From Sva-07 sp963715285 (GTDB taxonomy: Bacteria > Actinomycetota > Acidimicrobiia > Acidimicrobiales > Ilumatobacteraceae), in assembly GCA_963715285.1 (NCBI GenBank), contig CAVQRU010000007.1:1-64000 (forward strand): 64,000 bases of DNA, read 5' to 3'. This document shows positions 8,117-16,150 of the stretch, one piece after another; positions within the stretch are counted from its first letter, which is position 1, and the number at the start of each line of letters is the position of its first letter. A model generated the notes under the pieces. The model was not told the origin of the DNA. It was given only the letters and a program-made list of their open reading frames with translations, and did no database searches. The position numbers were made by a program, and so were the translations under genes.

Positions 8117-9077
8117 GAGGACGAACGCGACGATGCTCCGCCAACCGACTCCTGATTCTGTTGCACTGCAGTCGGGCCGTTCCCGAGCGGTTCGTTCCGC
8201 AGACTCCGACCGATTATCGAGCGGCGATACCGAGCGACTCCGCCGAGTTCTCAATGCTGACGTCCCAGCGGCCGTGGCATTCGCTGATCGTCGGAGCATC
8301 ACGTCTCGGCGGAACCGATTGCTGCGCGCCAGCGCATGTCGAGGCCAGTCGTCCTCGTGGGCTCAGCGGACGTCGAGGCCGGATCATCAGGAGCCCATCC
8401 GCAAACCGTCGAGGGCGAACGCCATCAGATCGTCGCGGCCCATCGCAGCGCCGATCGATCCCCGCTCGTCGGCTCCGGATAGTTCCGCAACGCGATTTCG
8501 GCTGTGTTGTGACCGAGTTCAATCTGAGCTTCGTCCCTGACTCGTTTCAGTCCATGTCCAAAAGATCTCCGGGGTCGACGATCGCGAGACCCACAACATG
8601 GCAGGCAGGGCGGCCACGCTGGAGCGGCTAGCCGCCGCACTTGAGGCCTGAGCCTCGAAGCACCGTCGCTGTCCGGCGCCGCATTTCGATGCCGCACGCG
8701 GCCAAGAGTCTGCGCGAGATCGGCACATCTCGGGAACCCACGCATAATCTCCTCCCGAAGGTGTCCGTTTGTCGAACCGCTACTGGACGCGAGACCTGTC
8801 CGTTCAACGACCGTCTATCGAGACATCTGAACGAACAGGTCCGAGCGGTGTCCAGTGCGGCAGGCCACGTCCGGTAGGTGTCCCCCATCGGACGGCCTCG
8901 CAGAGGCTGGACCACGAGTCAGGTACAGCATGACCATGGGCTACCGCTACCACGTCCCGACCCGCACACCTTCGCCCCAGAATCGAGCGGTCTCGCGCTG
9001 CCCACAAGATCATCGAAAGTGTGCCCCTGAACCGTCGTTCGGTGACAGACTCGAGCGTGTGCTGCCGGCCTGAAATG
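8117..9077. other. Gene-poor stretch of about 1 kb
   Basis: I see no convincing gene here. Several short open frames exist on both strands, but their translations are Arg/Ser-rich shadow-like sequences without family motifs. The frames with the best look (minus strand, about 8425-8745, containing LGHNTAEIALRNYPEP) hint at the end of a decayed gene but cannot be assigned. The stretch closes the toxin-antitoxin/recombinase patch and may be degraded accessory DNA. Confidence 0.4.
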
Positions 9078-9305
9078 TCAAGCGTGGTGAGTGCGGGCCT
9101 GCGACTCTGAACGGACCAGTTCCTCACGGGCTTCGATCACTCGGGAGTAGGAGGCAGCCACCTCGGCGGTGTCGCCGGCGACGAGCGCTTTGAACATGTC
9201 GCCCTCGAGTTCGGCGACCCGCAACCGGAGGTAGTAGTCGAGCATCTCCTTGAGGTGGGCAAGGACGATCTTGCCGGTCAGTAGCGGGTCCTTCTCCGGA
9301 CACAT
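9078..9305 (-). CDS. Small helical hypothetical protein
   Basis: 75 residues, unrecognised. The sequence from MCPEKDPLLTGKIVLAHLKE through YYLRLRVAELEGDMFKALV to YSRVIEAREELVRSE is almost entirely predicted helix with heptad-like spacing of Leu and Val, suggesting a helical hairpin or coiled-coil dimer. The ATG at 9305 is preferred because the open frame upstream loses this character. It diverges from the acyl-CoA synthetase gene across 159 bases. Confidence 0.55.
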   Translation of the reverse strand: MCPEKDPLLTGKIVLAHLKEMLDYYLRLRVAELEGDMFKALVAGDTAEVAASYSRVIEAREELVRSESQARTHHA

Positions 9306-9464
9306 CCCGTGGCCGCGACTATCGAGCAATGCAATAGGGCCGCTACGAGCGGGGAGCGATTCCTGGGGATCGCAGTCGAACCTCGTGGGGGTGACACGTT
9401 TCACTCGCACCGGACCGGCACCCCGTCTACCGTCCCAGCGGGGGACGATGCGAATGGGGAAGCG

Positions 9465-11021
9465 ATGACTATCGGATTGCGAGACCACGCGGTCACACGT
9501 GGGGACGAGTGGTCGCTCGACGACGGTGACCGACGACTGACCTGGGCCGAGGAGAACGTTCGCACAAACCGACTCGTCCACGGTCTGCGCAGTCTCGGAC
9601 TGGGAGCGCATTCGTGCCTTGCGATCCTGGGTGGCAACCGGCGGGAGTGGGTTGAGGCGGTGAACGCTGCGTCGCGCAACAGCATGGTGTGGGTGCCAAT
9701 CAACTGGCACTTCTCGGTCGACGAGGTCGCCTACATGCTGGAGAACTCCGGGGCATCTGCGATCCTCGCCGATGCCGAGTACGGCGACACCGCCCATGCC
9801 GCGGCGGAGCGGGCGGGGGTCACTCTCCGGATCGCGTACAACGGCACCATCGACGGTTTCACGGACTACGACGATCTTCTCGCCGCTTCCTCACCGGAGG
9901 AGCCGCTCGACCAAGGTCTCGGCCGGCCGATGTTCTACACGTCGGGCACGACCGGGCGCCCAAAAGGCGTGGTCCCCGTCGTGGAGACGATCGGACAGGA
10001 CGTTGCGAAACGGTTCGAGCTGCTGCGGTCGACCGTGGCAGGGATGGGGGTCCCCATCGACGACGGGATCGCCTACCTGGGGGCGCCGCTCTACCACGCA
10101 GGGCCCTTCGCGTTTGGCTATCAGTTCCACAGTGCTGGATCGAAGCTGCTCCTCCGCCGGCGCTGGGATGGCGAGGAGATGCTCCGCCTCATCGAAGGCG
10201 AGCAGGTCACCACTGCCTACGCCGTCCCGACGCACTTCACCCGGCTGCTCAAGCTGCCCGAGGAGGTCCGGAACCGGTACGCCCTCTCGAGCCTGCGATC
10301 GGTCTGGCACACGGCAGCCCCGTGTCCGCCGGAGATCAAACGGAGGATGATCGAGTGGTGGGGTCCCGTCATCAACGAGCTCTACGGCGCCAGCGAAGGT
10401 GGGTTCGCCGGAACCTCGTTCACCTGCACGTCCGAGGAGTGGCTCGCTCACCCGGGGACGGTCGGCAAGCCGAACGAGAACACCGAGGTACACATCCTCG
10501 ATGACAACGACATCGATCTCGGGCCCAACGAGGTTGGCCGCATCTACGTGCGAGCACGGTCGGGTGCCGACTTCGCCTATCTCGGCGACGACGACAAGAC
10601 CGAGTCGGCCCACCTCGGCCCTGCGATGTACAGCTTCGGCGACATCGGCTACACCGATGAGGACGGCTACCTCTACCTGTCCGACCGGCAGATCGACATG
10701 ATCATCTCCGGCGGGGTGAACATCTACCCAGCCGAGATCGAGGCCGCGCTCGCTGCCCACGAGTTGGTGGTCGATGTGTCGGTCTTCGGGATTCCCAACG
10801 ACGAGTTCGGCGAGGAGGTCAAGGCCGCAGTCGAACTCGTCGACGGCACTGACCCCCAGGCGGCAGAGGTCGCGCTCCGAAACCACTGTCGAGCACACCT
10901 CGCTGGATACATGGTTCCGCGTTCGTTCGATTTCGGGCCGTTGCCCCGCACGCCGACCGGCAAGCTCCCGAAGCGGCTCCTGCGAGCAAAGTACTGGGAG
11001 GGCACCGGTCGGACGATTTGA
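9465..11021 (+). CDS. AMP-dependent acyl-CoA synthetase (fatty-acid--CoA ligase type)
   Basis: A 518-residue ANL-superfamily enzyme that activates a carboxylic acid through an acyl-AMP and joins it to CoA. Seen motifs in order: P-loop YTSGTTGRPKGVV; NELYGASEGG; the hinge Asp region FGDIGYTDEDGYLYLSDR; GVNIYPAEIEAAL; and the catalytic-Lys motif PRTPTGKLPKRLLR near the C-terminus. ATG 9465 (MTIGLRDHAV) is taken because the family starts about 15-20 residues before the LTWAE segment; the longer frame has no recognisable sequence. The substrate is unknown, with medium/long-chain or aryl acids possible. A strong GTCCCCC hairpin and a tRNA gene follow. Confidence 0.88.
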   Translation: MTIGLRDHAVTRGDEWSLDDGDRRLTWAEENVRTNRLVHGLRSLGLGAHSCLAILGGNRREWVEAVNAASRNSMVWVPINWHFSVDEVAYMLENSGASAILADAEYGDTAHAAAERAGVTLRIAYNGTIDGFTDYDDLLAASSPEEPLDQGLGRPMFYTSGTTGRPKGVVPVVETIGQDVAKRFELLRSTVAGMGVPIDDGIAYLGAPLYHAGPFAFGYQFHSAGSKLLLRRRWDGEEMLRLIEGEQVTTAYAVPTHFTRLLKLPEEVRNRYALSSLRSVWHTAAPCPPEIKRRMIEWWGPVINELYGASEGGFAGTSFTCTSEEWLAHPGTVGKPNENTEVHILDDNDIDLGPNEVGRIYVRARSGADFAYLGDDDKTESAHLGPAMYSFGDIGYTDEDGYLYLSDRQIDMIISGGVNIYPAEIEAALAAHELVVDVSVFGIPNDEFGEEVKAAVELVDGTDPQAAEVALRNHCRAHLAGYMVPRSFDFGPLPRTPTGKLPKRLLRAKYWEGTGRTI

Positions 11022-11113
11022 CGCTTTGGCGCGCTCGCCGCCGTGCTGCCGGATGCGCCTGCGAGTCCGACCACCCATATCCGGCCAAGAAGCGCTCGTC
11101 GAGCATTGGAAGG

Positions 11114-11133
11114 GTCCCCCGGCTCGGGGGGAC
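11114..11133. repeat. GC hairpin between the synthetase gene and tRNA-Gly
   Basis: GTCCCCC (11114-11120) and GGGGGAC (11127-11133) form a perfect 7-bp stem with a 6-base loop. It lies between the 3' end of the plus-strand acyl-CoA synthetase gene and the 3' end of the minus-strand tRNA gene, so it may end transcription from the left. No T tract follows. Confidence 0.4.
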
Positions 11134-11146
11134 GCCCAATGACATC

Positions 11147-11168
11147 GAAAACCCCTGGTAAGAGGGGT
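11147..11168 (-). terminator. Rho-independent terminator of tRNA-Gly
   Basis: On the minus strand, just 2 bases after the encoded CCA, the sequence reads ACCCCT-CTTACC-AGGGGT followed directly by TTTC. This is a 6-bp stem with a 6-base loop and a short T run, the classical intrinsic terminator layout. Confidence 0.75.
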
Positions 11169-11170
11169 CT

Positions 11171-11246
11171 TGGAGCGGACGACCGGGATCGAACCGGCGA
11201 CCTCAACCTTGGCAAGGTTGCGCTCTACCAACTGAGCCACGTCCGC
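11171..11246 (-). tRNA. tRNA-Gly (anticodon GCC)
   Basis: A 76-base cloverleaf on the minus strand. The acceptor stem is GCGGACG with CGTCCGC, and the D arm contains GGCTCAGTTGGTAGAGC. The anticodon stem CAACC/GGTTG encloses TTGCCAA (anticodon GCC). The T arm carries GGTTCGATCC. The discriminator base is U, as usual for bacterial tRNA-Gly, and the 3' CCA is encoded. Confidence 0.97.
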
Positions 11247-11310
11247 TAGGGAGCCACAATCTAGCAGTCAGTTCGGCGGACCGGACAACGAGACGGGCGG
11301 TGAGTTCGTC

Positions 11311-11535
11311 TCAGCGCTGGTCCGGTGGACGCAGGTCGATGCGCAGCGTGAGGATGCCCTCCTCGATGCTGGCATCCGCGTCGCCGAGCATGGCAAAGTC
11401 CTGGAAGTCGAGCTTCGACTGCTCGATGAAGTGACGGCGCCCCTCCCCCTCGACGGGCGGCATCGGACGCTTCTTCACCGCCGCTGCACGCTCCTGGAAT
11501 CGCTGGATCATCTCATCGGGGTCGAACGTGGCCAC
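11311..11535 (-). CDS. Small conserved-looking hypothetical protein
   Basis: 74 residues starting MATFDPDEMIQRFQERAAAV; basic middle (KKRPMPPVEGEGRRHF), then FIEQSKLDFQDFAMLGDA and a C-terminal strand GILTLRIDLRPP. I do not recognise a named family. The composition (soluble, no signal or membrane segment) and its position directly after the acidic membrane protein gene on the same strand, 9 bases apart, suggest one transcript. Sequences of this look occur in actinobacteria, but that is from memory and not checked. Confidence 0.6.
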   Translation of the reverse strand: MATFDPDEMIQRFQERAAAVKKRPMPPVEGEGRRHFIEQSKLDFQDFAMLGDADASIEEGILTLRIDLRPPDQR

Positions 11536-11544
11536 GTCTCGACC

Positions 11545-12396
11545 CTACCGCTCGAGGGCGTCGGTCGAACCCTGCGCCGCGCCGTCGTCCGGCTCTTCGG
11601 CCACTCCCTCTGCCGATGGCTCCACCGACGACGGCTCCACCGACGACTCCTCCACCGGTGCCGCCGCCGGTTCTTCCGACTCCTCGACCGACGGCTCCTC
11701 GGTCGAATCCCCGGTCGGTTCCTCCGACGCCAGATCTTCGGCCGCGTCTGTCTCCTCCGTCAACGGTTCGTCCGGTTCCTCCACCGACGGATCCTCCACG
11801 GACCCCGCCGTCGGCTCTTCCTCGGCGCCGTCGAGGTCGGAGTCGAGATCGGTGTCGATGTCGAGCATGTCGGGACGTTCGAGCCCGTGCGGTGTCGCTG
11901 ATCGAATCTCCGCACCCGAGGGCGCAAGGTCGCTCATCGAGGCCACGGGCCGATCGGCGAGTTCGAATTCGGCGTCGATCGATGGCGGCGACGACTCCGA
12001 GTGGATCGGTTGAGCGCCGTCGGGCCGCACCTCGTCGAGAATCCGCCGCTGGGTTGCCGGATCGCTCTGGCGCCGCCAATCCTTGTCGCCCATGCGTTCG
12101 AGCGGCGCCAGCACCGGAAGGTCGTACCTGGTCTGGCGGATCAACCACACCGCGAGCACGATGAAGGCGATCCCCACACCGATGAGCCCGATCACCATCG
12201 CGTAGACGAGCCGACTCGATCCCGGATCGCCGGCGCCCACGAGGACCGGCAGGGCCGGCGCCCCCGCAAACACCGAACGGATGTGCCGGCGTCGGGTCGT
12301 GGAGGGGCGAAAGGGAGACACGGACTCGAAAGTGTGCCAGTTCGGGAGCGGTTCGTGGCGTACCCCGGCGGTCACCGCTGATGGAATGGGCACCAC
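11545..12396 (-). CDS. Single-pass membrane protein with a very acidic C-terminal tail
   Basis: Function unknown. One clear membrane segment (LVYAMVIGLIGVGIAFIVLA) is followed by a basic border (WLIRQTRYD) and a soluble portion. From about the midpoint it becomes a low-complexity Glu/Ser/Pro/Thr tail with repeats such as VEEPDEPLTEET and TEEPSVEESEEP. The start is uncertain: ATG 12396 overlaps the mutM 3' end by 25 bases, while GTG 12240 (GAGDPGSSRLVYAM...) and ATG 12198 begin closer to the membrane segment and look more natural. The acidic tail presumably lies in the cytoplasm. It follows metX and mutM on the same strand. Confidence 0.6.
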   Translation of the reverse strand: MVPIPSAVTAGVRHEPLPNWHTFESVSPFRPSTTRRRHIRSVFAGAPALPVLVGAGDPGSSRLVYAMVIGLIGVGIAFIVLAVWLIRQTRYDLPVLAPLERMGDKDWRRQSDPATQRRILDEVRPDGAQPIHSESSPPSIDAEFELADRPVASMSDLAPSGAEIRSATPHGLERPDMLDIDTDLDSDLDGAEEEPTAGSVEDPSVEEPDEPLTEETDAAEDLASEEPTGDSTEEPSVEESEEPAAAPVEESSVEPSSVEPSAEGVAEEPDDGAAQGSTDALER

Positions 12397-13163
12397 ACCG
12401 CCGTGCGCCCGCCGATGACGTCACGCCGCAGCGGCGTCCCATCGCGCTCGCACGGTGGGCACGCGGCACGGACGTCCGGCGACAGCACCCCCGTGTGGCT
12501 GCCCCCACGGCGCAACATGATCGGCAGTCGGCGTCGAATCGCCGACGCCAGCGCTCGCACCTCGTCGTCGCTCAACTCGCCGGCCGACCGGCGTGGGTCG
12601 ATGCCCGCCCACCACAACACCTCGTCCGCGCACATGTTGCCGAGCCCGGCAACGGCCGACTGATCCAGGAGAACCGACTTGATCGCAGGGCGACGCGCGC
12701 TGATCGCCGCTCGGAGGCGGGCGGGTGTGATCGCCATCATGTCCACACCCAGTGCCGAGAGATCAGCGTCGACGCTCACGTGGCCCAACCGTCGCGGGTC
12801 GTTGAGCCTGATCGCCGGCGTCCCAGCGATCTGAGACGCGGAGGCTTCAGACGCGTACAGTCGGAGCCGATCCCATTCGGGTTCGTCTCGGGCCGACGCG
12901 TATTGAAGTCTCTCGATCGGAGCGACCCCGTCGACGATCACCCGACCGGTCATACCGAAGTGCAGCCCGATCGTGGGGCCGTCGGCGGTGTCGATCAGAT
13001 CGACCTTGCCGACTCGCCTGACCGCATCGATCCGATGACCGACGACCAGGTCCGAGAAACCTGGTGGCGCCACCCGTTCGTCGACCCAGGCACCGGTGAT
13101 GAGCCGACCGATGGTCACCTCCAACGCCGTCCGCCAGATCTCCGCTTCGAGTCCTTCCGGCAC
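12372..13163 (-). CDS. Fpg/Nei-family DNA glycosylase/AP lyase
   Basis: A base-excision repair enzyme of 263 residues. The N-terminus is MPEGLEAEIW: Pro2 is the Schiff-base nucleophile and Glu3 the general acid. MPEG is Nei-like rather than the MPELPE of classic Fpg. The conserved Lys is probably in RVGKVDLID, followed by the HFGMTGR strand. The helix-two-turn-helix region includes IKSVLLDQSAVAGLGNMCAD (Asn in GLGN). A C-terminal zinc finger has CPPC and a final CPFH, so its fourth ligand would be His rather than Cys. Lesion preference (oxidised purine or pyrimidine) cannot be fixed from this. It follows metX by 30 bases. Confidence 0.88.
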   Translation of the reverse strand: MPEGLEAEIWRTALEVTIGRLITGAWVDERVAPPGFSDLVVGHRIDAVRRVGKVDLIDTADGPTIGLHFGMTGRVIVDGVAPIERLQYASARDEPEWDRLRLYASEASASQIAGTPAIRLNDPRRLGHVSVDADLSALGVDMMAITPARLRAAISARRPAIKSVLLDQSAVAGLGNMCADEVLWWAGIDPRRSAGELSDDEVRALASAIRRRLPIMLRRGGSHTGVLSPDVRAACPPCERDGTPLRRDVIGGRTAVWCPFHQR

Positions 13164-13193
13164 CTGACGACCTCGTCGCTCGTCGTCGGCGCG

Positions 13194-14378
13194 TCAGGCG
13201 TCGGACTTGGCGATCCCGCCGAGGAACCGTTCCAGCGGCTCCTCGAGCTGGTCGCTGTTGATCAGGAAGGCGTCATGACCGTGCGGCGAATCGATCTCGA
13301 CGTACTCGCTCGGCACGCCGTTGGCGACGAGCGTGTGGTGGATCTGCTCTTGCTGGTACGACGGGTAGAGCATGTCGCTCCAGATGCCGACCGCCATCGT
13401 CGGGGCGACGACACGCAGCATCGCCCGGTCGAGCGAGCCGCGCCCCCTGGCGACGTCGTGGAGGTCCATCGCCTTGCCGATCGCGAGGTAGCTGTTCGTG
13501 TCGAACCGCCTGGCGAGCTTCCGACCGTGGTACTCCAGGTAGCGCTCGACCTCGAAGCGCTGCCACATCCCCAAGGTGTCGCCGACCGCAGCCTTGTCGG
13601 CCAGTTCGCGTCCGAACCGATCGGTGAACACGTTGTCGCTGCGGAACGTGACCTGCGCGACCATGCGGGCGATCTCGAGACCCTCACCGGGCCCGTCACC
13701 GGGGGCGGCGTCGTAGTAGTCGCCGCCGTTCCACTTGGGGTCGAGCCGGATCGCCCGTCGCCCGATCGCTCCCCAGGCGATCTGTTGCGCAGTCGCCTGC
13801 ATGCAGGTGGCGATGGCGACGAGCGAACGCACGCGCCGCGGGTACATCACCGCCCATTCGAGCGCCTGCATCCCGCCCATCGACCCGCCGACCACCGACA
13901 TCCATCGGACGACGCCCAGATGCTCCATCAGGCGGGCCTGCGCACGCACCATGTCGCGGATCGTGACCACGGGAAACCGCGACCCGTAGGGGCGGCCGTC
14001 GGTCGGGTGGGGCGAGGCCGGACCCGTGGAGCCCTGGCACCCGCCGAGCACGTTCGCGCACACCACGAAGTACCGCTCGGTGTCGATGGCCTTGCCCGGA
14101 CCGACCATGTCGTCCCACCATCCCGGTTGTGGGTGTCCTCGGCCGGCGGGGCCCGCGGCGTGACTGTCGCCGGTCCACGCGTGACACAACAGGACCGCGT
14201 TCGAACCGTCCGCGTCGAGCCGACCCCACGTCTCGTAGGCGACGACCACGTCCGACAACGCCACGCCGCAGTCCAGGGCGAACCGGCGATCGGTGGCGAA
14301 CGTGAAGAACTGCCGATGACCCGGATCGTGACCGACCATCCAGGCGCCGGTCACCGGGAGCGAAGGTGGTGTCGTCAT
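13194..14378 (-). CDS. metX: Homoserine O-acetyltransferase
   Basis: First committed step of methionine synthesis: transfers an acetyl group from acetyl-CoA to L-homoserine. 394 residues of the alpha/beta-hydrolase fold. The nucleophile Ser is in VVGGSMGGMQALEW, the catalytic Asp in GIWSDMLYPSYQQ and the His in IDSPHGHDAFL. The family signature NVLGGCQGSTGP and the LCHAWTGDSHAAG oxyanion region are present. The frame is open far upstream, but ATG 14378 (MTTPPSLPVT) gives the usual family length. The 176 bp before it include DNA in which I looked for a SAM riboswitch and saw none. Whether it uses acetyl- or succinyl-CoA cannot be decided by eye; acetyl is usual in actinobacteria. Confidence 0.93.
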   Translation of the reverse strand: MTTPPSLPVTGAWMVGHDPGHRQFFTFATDRRFALDCGVALSDVVVAYETWGRLDADGSNAVLLCHAWTGDSHAAGPAGRGHPQPGWWDDMVGPGKAIDTERYFVVCANVLGGCQGSTGPASPHPTDGRPYGSRFPVVTIRDMVRAQARLMEHLGVVRWMSVVGGSMGGMQALEWAVMYPRRVRSLVAIATCMQATAQQIAWGAIGRRAIRLDPKWNGGDYYDAAPGDGPGEGLEIARMVAQVTFRSDNVFTDRFGRELADKAAVGDTLGMWQRFEVERYLEYHGRKLARRFDTNSYLAIGKAMDLHDVARGRGSLDRAMLRVVAPTMAVGIWSDMLYPSYQQEQIHHTLVANGVPSEYVEIDSPHGHDAFLINSDQLEEPLERFLGGIAKSDA

Positions 14379-14554
14379 CGGATCGAGACCGGCCGACGCA
14401 CACGACGCCGCACCGAGTCGACGCATGGTAGCAATTCGGTCCGATCCCCGACCCCGAAGTTGTCGAGGATGCCCACGACTCCGCGAAGGCGCACGATGTC
14501 CGTTCAACGTTCTGGCCGATTTCGCCGTTCCGGGGCAGCGGCGCGCGGCATCGC

Positions 14555-15037
14555 TCAGGTCACCGAGCCGATGACCGGCTGGGCGAGCGCCATGCGTTGC
14601 TCGTATCCGACCTCGTACGGCAGGAAGCCGTTGCGGTCGGGGTAGACCAACTGCACCATCTCGAAGTGTGCCCCGCGATACCACGACATCGCCGTTGCGA
14701 AATACGGGCCCCACACGTCGAGATCGACCGGGGCGAACATGCAGCGGAGTTCGTTGTCGAGCAGACCGACCAGTTCGACCCCGAGCGGGATCTCGGTGCC
14801 GCCACGGCAGGCATCGGCGACGAGTTCGATCAGCCCCTTCGCAGCGACCGGGGTGAGTCCGAAAACAACGATGTCCGGGAATCCGACCGCGTCGGTCATG
14901 CCGATCGAGTACGCATAACCCGGCGTCGGTGGATCGTGCTCGACGTCGGCGGCCACCGGCTCCAGCGCCCACCCGGTCGTCTCGATCATCCACTCGATCT
15001 TCTCGGCGTGCGGGATGTGGAAGTCCGGCATCTCCAT
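14555..15037 (-). CDS. DUF4262 domain protein
   Basis: 160 residues. Recognised from the pattern IEWMIETTGWALEPVAADVE, then TPGYAYSIGMTDAVGFPDIV and VFGLTPVAAKGLIELVADAC, which are the core of DUF4262, a family of unknown function. The start was chosen at ATG 15037 (MEMPDFHIPHAEK), just inside the hairpin at 15047-15077; the longer frame would run through the hairpin. It is the only gene between metX and the phosphotransferase gene; the hairpin separates it from the latter. Confidence 0.75.
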   Translation of the reverse strand: MEMPDFHIPHAEKIEWMIETTGWALEPVAADVEHDPPTPGYAYSIGMTDAVGFPDIVVFGLTPVAAKGLIELVADACRGGTEIPLGVELVGLLDNELRCMFAPVDLDVWGPYFATAMSWYRGAHFEMVQLVYPDRNGFLPYEVGYEQRMALAQPVIGSVT

Positions 15038-15046
15038 GACGCCAGT

Positions 15047-15077
15047 GTTGCATCTGGGGTCTGACCCCAGATGCAAC
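15047..15077. repeat. Perfect 14-bp hairpin, GGGTCTGACCC family (copy 1)
   Basis: GTTGCATCTGGGGT and ACCCCAGATGCAAC pair perfectly around a CTG loop. It begins 2 bases beyond the stop of the minus-strand phosphotransferase gene and ends 9 bases before the DUF4262 start. There is no T tract. The core is shared with copies at 30134-30168 and 38247-38277, while the outer stem differs. Confidence 0.8.
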
Positions 15078-15079
15078 GG

Positions 15080-16114
15080 TCAGATGAGGGAGAGCGAGTC
15101 GAGGTCGAGAGCGTGTTGGAGGTGGCGGGACGCCATGGCGCCGAACATGTCCATGCTCCGGTCGTTCATCGTGACCATCTGCGAGGTCATCGCGGTGATG
15201 AACAGGCCGTGGAACGCCTCGCGGCGGTACTGCTCCCACAGCCAGTCGCGGTCGACGTCGATGTCGTAGGCGCCGAGCGCGTCGGCGTAGGCAGCGACGA
15301 GATCGCGCTCGTGCGTACGCCGCTCCTCCACGAGCAGGCCCCCGCCGCAGAAGTACGACAGATCGGTGACCGGCATGCCGTGAGCCGGTGAACCCCAGTC
15401 GACGACGGTGATCGGCGGGCCACCCTCCGCGGTGCCGAACAACATGTTGTCGAGGCGGTAGTCGGTGTGGACGAGCGAGAACGGGCGGCTCCGACCACCG
15501 ATGAACGCACCGAGATGCGGCCCGAACCGCTCGGCGAGATCGAGCATTTCGGCGGTGAGATACCGCTCGTAGGTGGCGGCGAACCCGGGGAACACCATCG
15601 ACCAGATGACGGCGTAGCCGTCGGTGCTCGTGTCGGGATCGTTGCCGGTCAGCCACTCGACGTCGGCCAGCGTCGGATCGTTCCACCGAGGTCCGTGGAG
15701 CCGGGTGAGTTCGCGCACCGCCAGTTCGGCCCGGTCGAGCGAACATCCAGCGATCTGATCGCCCTGTTCGGCCGGTGACATGTCCTCGAGGAGCACGACG
15801 TAGTCGTTGGTGGTCGGGTCCCAGTCGGCGAAGTGACAGTGCGGCATCCGGATGTCGACGGTGGCGGCGAGTTCCGTGAACAGCTTCACCTCGCGCTCGT
15901 AGCTGCGAACGGAGGCCGCCAACAGCCGGCTGCGATCGTCCTCGGCCGGAACCTTCGCGATGATCGACGGCGGGATCGCAGGGTCGTCGCTCACCATCGA
16001 CAACCGGATCGTCGTGCTGACGTGACCGTCGCCGATCGGTGCCGCGGTCACCGACTCGATCTCTCCGCCGAGCACGCTCGACAACCACTCCGGGGTCAAC
16101 TGGTCAGGAGTCAT
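15080..16114 (-). CDS. Phosphotransferase family protein (APH/ecdysteroid-kinase-like)
   Basis: 344 residues of the aminoglycoside-phosphotransferase-like kinase fold. The N-lobe has PPSIIAKVPAEDDRSR (ATP-binding Lys) and YEREVKLFTEL (Glu). The hinge reads YVVLLEDMSPAEQGDQ. The catalytic loop is SLVHTDYRLDNMLFG (Asp and Asn) and the metal-binding motif ITVVDWGSPAHGMPVTDL (Asp). The substrate is unknown; proteins like this in actinobacteria are usually not antibiotic-resistance enzymes. It diverges from the SURF1 gene across 36 bases and has the GGGTCTGACCC hairpin directly after its stop. Confidence 0.85.
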   Translation of the reverse strand: MTPDQLTPEWLSSVLGGEIESVTAAPIGDGHVSTTIRLSMVSDDPAIPPSIIAKVPAEDDRSRLLAASVRSYEREVKLFTELAATVDIRMPHCHFADWDPTTNDYVVLLEDMSPAEQGDQIAGCSLDRAELAVRELTRLHGPRWNDPTLADVEWLTGNDPDTSTDGYAVIWSMVFPGFAATYERYLTAEMLDLAERFGPHLGAFIGGRSRPFSLVHTDYRLDNMLFGTAEGGPPITVVDWGSPAHGMPVTDLSYFCGGGLLVEERRTHERDLVAAYADALGAYDIDVDRDWLWEQYRREAFHGLFITAMTSQMVTMNDRSMDMFGAMASRHLQHALDLDSLSLI

Positions 16115-16150
16115 GGCGCGGCACGGTAGTGCTCCACCGCCGCTACCGTC

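Noticed and set aside
8425..8745. Minus-strand frame with LGHNTAEIALRNYPEP, considered as an integrase end
   Set aside because: No Arg-His-x-x-Arg/Tyr catalytic pattern of tyrosine recombinases could be traced in any frame around it.
14379..14554. SAM riboswitch upstream of metX
   Set aside because: I could not find the conserved core of the SAM-I/IV or SAM-II types in the minus-strand leader.
12381..14645. 754-codon plus-strand open frame
   Set aside because: Antisense shadow of mutM and metX; Arg/Asp/His-rich translation without motifs.
15047..15077. GGGTCTGACCC hairpins as ordinary Rho-independent terminators
   Set aside because: None of the three is followed by a T tract on either strand, and the shared core with varying outer stems points to a repeat family instead. 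A terminator role in addition remains possible.
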